Origin: Bauldia sp965232525
GTDB lineage: Bacteria > Pseudomonadota > Alphaproteobacteria > Rhizobiales > Kaistiaceae
Direction of reading: 5' to 3'
Assembly: GCF_965232525.1 (NCBI RefSeq)
Contig: NZ_OZ246980.1
Location: forward strand, 3,038,001 to 3,102,000
DNA length: 64,000 bases
A program made the position numbers and the translations under genes. Positions within the stretch are counted from its first letter, which is position 1; the number at the start of each line of letters is the position of its first letter. Below, one piece after another: positions 59,170 through 64,000 of the stretch. The notes below the pieces were generated by a model, which was not told the origin of the DNA, made no database searches, and saw only the letters and a program-made list of their open reading frames with translations.

Positions 59170-61203
59170 ATGAGAAAACCGACACGAAAGCTGACGCTGG
59201 CCTTGATGGCAGGGATCAGCGGGCTTGCACTGTCGACGACCGGCGTACTGGCGGAGCCGGTGCCGCTGCCGCCGGAACAAAGCCTTTCCACGCTTGAATA
59301 CGAGCTGCTCGGGCGAGACGACCTTTGGACATACAAGGCACTCGATAGCTACAGCGAAGCGCCGTTTCTGACCGAGCTTGTCGAGGCGGGTAGCCTTCCG
59401 CCGGTTGAGGAACGCCTCCCGGCCGAGCCGCTGGTGCACCTGACCGGAGCCATGTCGGACGGCATCGGCGAGTACGGTGGTGTGTTCCGGCATGTGATCG
59501 GTGGTCGCCCCGAGGGCTGGAACTGGCTCGCTGGTCAGCATCAGGGCTGGGGCGGCATCAACATGGCGATCCAGGAATGCTTCGTCAGGGTCGGGCCGCT
59601 CTGGCAGGTCAAGGCTGAAGATCAGTCTGGCCCGCTGCCGAATCTCGCAAAGAGCTGGGACTGGAACGACGATCGCACCGAGCTGACGTTGCATTTGATG
59701 GAGGGCGTACGCTGGTCTGACGGCGAACCCTTTGACACCGAAGACGTCGCGTTCTGGTGGGACGACAACGTTCACGACGACAACGTCGCGTCGCGGATGC
59801 CGAAAGATGGCATGGGCGAAGGGACCACCATGGAGGTGATTGACTCCCACACCTTCAAGTTCACGTTCAAGGAGCCGCAAGGTCCCAGCCGCGTGCAGTC
59901 GCTGGCCTACATCCAGGGTTGCCCGGGACCTGCCCACATCCTTAAGCCGGAGCATCCCAAGTACAATCCGGACGCCACGTACGACAGTTATCGTAGCGCA
60001 CAGCCCGCCGATATGCTGCCGCCGGTCGTGCTCGGGCCTTGGGTGCCGGTGATTCATCGCCCCGATGAGATCGTCGTCATGCGACGCAATCCTTACTATT
60101 GGAAGGTCGACGAGGCCGGCAATCAGCTCCCCTACATGAACGAGATGCACTTCAAGCTGACGAGCTGGTCGGATCGCACCACCCAGGCGGTCGCCGGCAC
60201 GGGTGACTTCTCGAACATGGAGAACCCCGGCAACTACGTCGAGGCGCTGAAGCAGTCGCAAGCCGAAGACTCGCCGACCAAGGCTCAGTTCGGTCCACGT
60301 GTGCTGTCCTGGGAAATCGAGCTGAATTTCTCGAACACGGTCGGTGTTGAGGACGAGGTCGACAAGGAACTTCGTGATCTCTTCCGCAACAAGGACTTCC
60401 GGGTGGCCCTCAACTACGCGATCGATCGCGACGCGGTCGGGCAGTCGATTGCCCGTGGCCCGTTTTCCTATCCTTACACGGGCGGGTTCTCAGTTGGGTC
60501 ACCGTACTTTGATGCTGACGCGACGGTCTACTATCCCTTCGACACGGAAATCGCGATGGCCATGCTCGACGAGCTTGGTGTCGTTGACACGGATGGGAAC
60601 GGTGTCCGCAATCTGCCCGGCACGGGAGCCGATATCGAGATCGACCTGACGTATGACAATGGCGAACCGACCGACAAGAAGCAGGTCGACGCTGTTGTGT
60701 CGATGTTGGGCGATGTCGGCATTCGCATCCTGCCACGGGCCGTCGACGACATCGATGCCGTCGCCGACACCGGCAACTTCAACATGATCGAGCGCCGGCA
60801 TCACTGGCTGATCCCGACAAGGCAGACCTGCGAGTACGTTCCGATCTCGCTTGGCTGTCCGGATTGGCATCCCGCCGACAGCGAGGGGAACCGCGATCTC
60901 TTCGACTTCGAGGTCGAGATGGTCGATGCGGTCAACCTCATCCAGCAGACCTGGGATCCGGCGGAGGCCGCGGAAGCTGCCGCCAAGATCCAGCAGCTCT
61001 GGACGGAAAACGCCTACACGATCGGCCTCACTCAGGCACCGGCGGCATTGTTGATCAACAAGCGGATCAAGAATGCCCATCCGGGCACGCCAGTGTTCAT
61101 GTTCGAGTGGGCGGAAGATGGCGTTGTCCGCGAACGGTTGTGGACGCCGGAAGGCGAGCAGCTGGATGAGCTGCTCGCGGGACAGATTCCCGAGTACGAG
61201 TGA
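59170..61203 (+). CDS. ABC importer binding protein, SBP family 5 (AgpA-like, oligosaccharide/peptide)
   Basis: 677 residues with signal peptide (LTLALMAGISGLALSTTGVL to VLA-EPVPLP). Family-5 features: LAKSWDWNDDRTELTLHLME, GVRWSDGEPFDTEDVAFWWD, VVMRRNPYYWKVDEAGNQLP and FRVALNYAIDRDAVGQSIAR. The length of about 680 matches the rhizobial AgpA alpha-galactoside receptor, and melA and an AraC gene are adjacent. ATG 59170 follows GGAGGAACGCC. A terminator-like hairpin separates it from the permeases. Confidence 0.83.
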   Translation: MRKPTRKLTLALMAGISGLALSTTGVLAEPVPLPPEQSLSTLEYELLGRDDLWTYKALDSYSEAPFLTELVEAGSLPPVEERLPAEPLVHLTGAMSDGIGEYGGVFRHVIGGRPEGWNWLAGQHQGWGGINMAIQECFVRVGPLWQVKAEDQSGPLPNLAKSWDWNDDRTELTLHLMEGVRWSDGEPFDTEDVAFWWDDNVHDDNVASRMPKDGMGEGTTMEVIDSHTFKFTFKEPQGPSRVQSLAYIQGCPGPAHILKPEHPKYNPDATYDSYRSAQPADMLPPVVLGPWVPVIHRPDEIVVMRRNPYYWKVDEAGNQLPYMNEMHFKLTSWSDRTTQAVAGTGDFSNMENPGNYVEALKQSQAEDSPTKAQFGPRVLSWEIELNFSNTVGVEDEVDKELRDLFRNKDFRVALNYAIDRDAVGQSIARGPFSYPYTGGFSVGSPYFDADATVYYPFDTEIAMAMLDELGVVDTDGNGVRNLPGTGADIEIDLTYDNGEPTDKKQVDAVVSMLGDVGIRILPRAVDDIDAVADTGNFNMIERRHHWLIPTRQTCEYVPISLGCPDWHPADSEGNRDLFDFEVEMVDAVNLIQQTWDPAEAAEAAAKIQQLWTENAYTIGLTQAPAALLINKRIKNAHPGTPVFMFEWAEDGVVRERLWTPEGEQLDELLAGQIPEYE

Positions 61204-61212
61204 CGAAACGAA

Positions 61213-61241
61213 GGCTCCGCGGTGTTACCGCGGGGCCTTTT
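61213..61241 (+). terminator. terminator between binding protein and permease genes
   Basis: 10-bp stem GGCTCCGCGG/CCGCGGGGCC (one G-T pair), loop TGTTA, followed by TTTT; likely raises receptor expression relative to permeases. Confidence 0.75.
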
Positions 61242-61288
61242 GATTCAAGCGAGGATTTGTCGATTTTGCCCACGGAAGGATTTCCTGA

Positions 61289-62314
61289 ATGGGCGTTCTG
61301 ATATTCCTAGGCCAACGCGCGCTTGCGACGATCCCGTTGCTGATCGCGATTTCGTTCGTGTCTTTCGCGATCATTCTGGCGGTGCCCGGCGACTACGTCG
61401 ATACGTGGATGGCTCGGACCATGGCCATGACTGGCCAGAGCCGCATCGAGCTCGAGCCGCAGGCTGAAATCCTACGCCAGCAGCTCGGTCTCGATCAGCC
61501 GTTCTATATTCAGTACTGGCGCTGGATCGTTGGAATCGTCACCTCCGGCGACTTCGGCCAGTCGTTCTTCCACGCGCGCCCGGTCGACGAGGTGATCGGG
61601 CTCCGCTTCTGGCGTTCGCTGCTTCTGGCGATAATCACCCTGGTCGTCGGCCAGCTCATCGGCGTCTTTCTCGGAATTTACGCCGCCACCCATCAGTACA
61701 AGATCGGCGACACCGTCGCGACGCTGATCGCCTTCCTCGGCATCGTGATCCCGAAATTCATCATCGCGCTGGTGATCCTCTACTTCCTCGCTTTCGTGTT
61801 CCATTCGCCCTACATCGGCGCCCTGTTCTCCGCCGAGTACATGCTGCAGGACGGCTGGTCGTGGGGGAAGGTCTGGAACTTCTTCCTGCATGTGTGGCCG
61901 GTGCTTCTCATCTCAATATGGGCCGGGCAGGCCTACACGCTGCGCATCATGCGCGGAAACCTGCTCGACGTGATGCGGGCTCAGTACATCGAAACGGCCA
62001 AGGCGAAGGGCCTGTCGCGGCGGAAGATCATCTACCGACATGCGCTGCCGAATGCGCTTCATCCGGTGGTCATGAATCTCGGCGGACGCTTCGACTACAT
62101 GATCAAGGGCGAGATCGAGATCGCGATCGTGTTGGGTATTCCAACGATCGGGCCACTGATCCTGAGTTCGGTGTCCAATCGCGACATGTATGTCGTCTCG
62201 GCGATCTTCCTGATCGTCGCTGTGGCCCTGGTGATCGGCAACCTGATTGCTGACTTCCTGCTGGCGCTGCTCGATCCACGCATCCGCCAGGCAACGATGG
62301 AGTCGAAAAGCTGA
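61289..62314 (+). CDS. ABC permease, DppB type
   Basis: 341 residues of BPD_transp_1 with LRQQLGLDQPFYIQYWRWIV near residue 65 and the EAA-loop YIETAKAKGLSRRKIIYRHA near residue 235. N-terminal FLGQRALATIPLLIAISFVS is a membrane helix. Its stop overlaps the next permease start by 1 nt (TGATG). Confidence 0.88.
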   Translation: MGVLIFLGQRALATIPLLIAISFVSFAIILAVPGDYVDTWMARTMAMTGQSRIELEPQAEILRQQLGLDQPFYIQYWRWIVGIVTSGDFGQSFFHARPVDEVIGLRFWRSLLLAIITLVVGQLIGVFLGIYAATHQYKIGDTVATLIAFLGIVIPKFIIALVILYFLAFVFHSPYIGALFSAEYMLQDGWSWGKVWNFFLHVWPVLLISIWAGQAYTLRIMRGNLLDVMRAQYIETAKAKGLSRRKIIYRHALPNALHPVVMNLGGRFDYMIKGEIEIAIVLGIPTIGPLILSSVSNRDMYVVSAIFLIVAVALVIGNLIADFLLALLDPRIRQATMESKS

Positions 62315-63462
62315 TGGCCGTCTCCGACACAGTCAATAGCGCTCCCCAGCAGAGCGATTCCGGGCAAGCTGCTGAGGCACGGTTTCATCAGTCGCTGTCC
62401 TACGGGCAACTGGTCCGTCGGCGGTTCATGTCGAATACGTACGGGGTCGCGGGACTGGCCCTTTGCTTATTCGTGATCCTTACAGCGATCTTCGCCGGTT
62501 TCATCGCGCCGTACTCCACCACGAACACCGACTCCACGGCGCTTTACGCACCCCCGCAATGGGTCAAGATCATCGGTCCCGAGGGTCAGCTCATGCGGCC
62601 CTTCGTGTACGGCGTCACCGAAGAGATGGACCCGACCACGTTCGAGATCACGTTCGCCAACAATCCGGACGACGTAATCCCGATCGAGTTCTTTGTTCGG
62701 GGCGAGCCTTGGACGTTCCTCGGTATGACGTTCACGATGCATCTGTTTGGTGGCGCGGACGGAAAACGGGTTAGCCTTCTGGGGACCGACAATCTCGGTC
62801 GCGACGTATTCTCCCGGATGATCTGGGGAACTCGCGTGACGCTAATGATGGGTTTTCTCGTGATGGTGGCCGCGTGCATCATCGGCACTATCGTTGGCGT
62901 GAGCGCTGGCTATTTCGGAGGGATGTTCGATCTCATCAGCCAGCGCATCGTCGAGTTCTTCAAGGCGTTTCCCGACCTGCCGCTCTATCTGGCGCTGGTA
63001 GCGCTCCTACCGCGAAGAGCCGATCCCGAGCTTGTCTTCCTGATGTTCGCGGCGATCCTCGTCTTGCTGCGATGGGCGGACCTTGCTCGAGAGCTACGCG
63101 GCAAGGTGTTCGCCATGCGGCGGCTGGACTACATCCGCGCCGCGGAAGCCGTCGGGGCAAAGAATTCCAGAATCCTGGGCCGACACATCCTTCCAAACGT
63201 CACCTCGCACGTGATCGTCTGGGCGACGTACTACCTGCCCGAGATCATCTTGCTCGAGAGCTTCCTGTCGTTCCTGGGCGTTGGCGTTCAGGCGCCAATG
63301 GTGAGTTGGGGCTCGATGCTGAACCAGATTCTCGACTTCCAGTCGTTCTCGGCCGCGCCGTGGATGATGTCGCCGGTGATCATGATCATCATTTCGGTCC
63401 TCGCCTTCAACGCGTTCGGCGATGGCCTGCGCGATGCGATCGATCCGTATTCCGATGCTTGA
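62314..63462 (+). CDS. ABC permease, DppC type
   Basis: 382 residues. Membrane helix VAGLALCLFVILTAIFAGFI, then a long periplasmic insert (about 75-150) typical of the oligosaccharide subgroup; LGTDNLGRDVFSRMIWGTRV, EAA loop YIRAAEAVGAKNSRILGRHI and FLSFLGVGVQAPMVSWGSML. Pairs with the DppB-type permease. Overlaps the following ATPase start by 8 nt. Confidence 0.88.
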   Translation: MAVSDTVNSAPQQSDSGQAAEARFHQSLSYGQLVRRRFMSNTYGVAGLALCLFVILTAIFAGFIAPYSTTNTDSTALYAPPQWVKIIGPEGQLMRPFVYGVTEEMDPTTFEITFANNPDDVIPIEFFVRGEPWTFLGMTFTMHLFGGADGKRVSLLGTDNLGRDVFSRMIWGTRVTLMMGFLVMVAACIIGTIVGVSAGYFGGMFDLISQRIVEFFKAFPDLPLYLALVALLPRRADPELVFLMFAAILVLLRWADLARELRGKVFAMRRLDYIRAAEAVGAKNSRILGRHILPNVTSHVIVWATYYLPEIILLESFLSFLGVGVQAPMVSWGSMLNQILDFQSFSAAPWMMSPVIMIIISVLAFNAFGDGLRDAIDPYSDA

Positions 63463-64000
63463 TACAGCCGATCCGATCCTGAAAGTCACCGACGTTGTCG
63501 TCGACTTCCCGATCATCGAGGGCGTTGTCCATGCCGTGAAAGGCGTGTCCTTCGCCGTGAGCAAGGGTGAGACCCTTGCGATCGTCGGGGAGAGCGGGTC
63601 CGGCAAGTCGGTCACCGCACGCACCATCATGGGCATGCTCCCGGAGAAGGCGCGGGTCGGCGAGAACACCACGATCCTGTTCAACGGCGACGATCTGGCC
63701 ACCTTCACCGAACTTCAGATGATGAAGGTACGCGGCGACCAGATCTCGATGATCTTCCAGGAGCCGCTGACCAGCCTTAATCCGGTTTATCGGATTGGCG
63801 ATCAGATCAGCGAGATCATCAGGACCCACCGCAAGGTCTCCAAACAGGAAGCCAAAGCGGAAGTCATCCGCTTGCTGGGGGAGGTTCAGCTCCCCGATCC
63901 GGAAATCCGGTTTTCGCAATACCCGCATCAGCTCAGCGGTGGTCAGCGTCAGCGCGTCATGATCGCGATGGCGCTCGCCAACGAGCCCGACATCCTGATC
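63455..64000 (+). CDS. ABC importer ATPase, DppD type, partial (continues past window end)
   Basis: 182 codons seen from ATG 63455 (MLDTADPILKVTDVVVDFPI). Walker A GESGSGKSVTAR, Q-loop FQEPLTSLNPVYRIGD and signature QLSGGQRQRVMIAMALANEP are intact; Walker B is just starting at the window edge (DILI). The DppD/DppF-type partner is probably immediately downstream. Confidence 0.9.
   Translation, partial: MLDTADPILKVTDVVVDFPIIEGVVHAVKGVSFAVSKGETLAIVGESGSGKSVTARTIMGMLPEKARVGENTTILFNGDDLATFTELQMMKVRGDQISMIFQEPLTSLNPVYRIGDQISEIIRTHRKVSKQEAKAEVIRLLGEVQLPDPEIRFSQYPHQLSGGQRQRVMIAMALANEPDILI

Overview
High-GC window with an alphaproteobacterial gene set: MipZ, phasin, BigR with a persulfide dioxygenase, two EipB/DUF1849 proteins, DUF1489, a DUF1127-like peptide, GH4/AraC/family-5 ABC synteny and many ABC/TRAP importers. 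This fits a free-living heterotroph of the Hyphomicrobiales/Rhodospirillales type; the order cannot be fixed from the window. No integrase, transposase, prophage, CRISPR array or rRNA was seen. There is one tRNA, Leu(GAG).

Layout. 1-9.9 kb: putative inositol locus with iolC (cut by the window start), divergent iolG, an RpiR regulator and a ribose-type ABC importer, plus an orphan amino-acid-type binding protein, a membrane metallophosphoesterase and an amidohydrolase. 9.9-11.9 kb: GNAT, VOC protein, then a lower-GC patch with two tandem secreted Cys-rich small proteins, the second frameshifted. 12-14.4 kb: sulfide/persulfide module (TauE exporter, rhodanese, BigR, persulfide dioxygenase). 14.4-17 kb: a beta-helix protein with a type I secretion-like tail and an intergenic palindrome cluster around a small GIY-YIG nuclease. 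17-29 kb: housekeeping block (GYD protein, Ca2+/Na+ exchanger, DUF1489, panC, mipZ with VWA and J-domain partners, D,D-carboxypeptidase with SPOR domain, phasin, clpS-clpA, TPR protein). 29-35 kb: HIT, FemAB-like acyltransferase, two EipB-like envelope proteins around a GDPD-ridA pair, WS/DGAT-like acyltransferase. 35-38.2 kb: two RTX proteins and an HlyC-like lysine acyltransferase. 38.4-49 kb: propionyl-CoA carboxylase alpha, LacI regulator with binding protein and permease but no ATPase, acyP, lipB, tRNA-Leu, mgtE, a gnnA/gnnB-like pair and a DUF1127-like peptide. 49-54.6 kb: aldo/keto reductase, SMP-30 lactonase, TRAP transporter, SnoaL-like protein. 54.6-64 kb: ArsR regulator, tandem-domain cytidine deaminase homologue, GH4 alpha-galactosidase, AraC regulator and a family-5 (oligopeptide/oligosaccharide) ABC importer running off the window end.

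How it works together. The window is dominated by carbon-source uptake loci, each paired with its own regulator: inositol (RpiR), an unknown sugar (LacI), sugar acids or lactones (TRAP) and probably alpha-galactosides (AraC). Between them lie envelope-maintenance genes and a small secreted-protein island. The observations most worth following are the frameshifted Cys-rich tandem pair, the RTX/HlyC-like locus whose C-terminal module is shared with the distant beta-helix protein, the GIY-YIG gene inside a palindrome cluster, and the operator-like palindromes at iolC/iolG.
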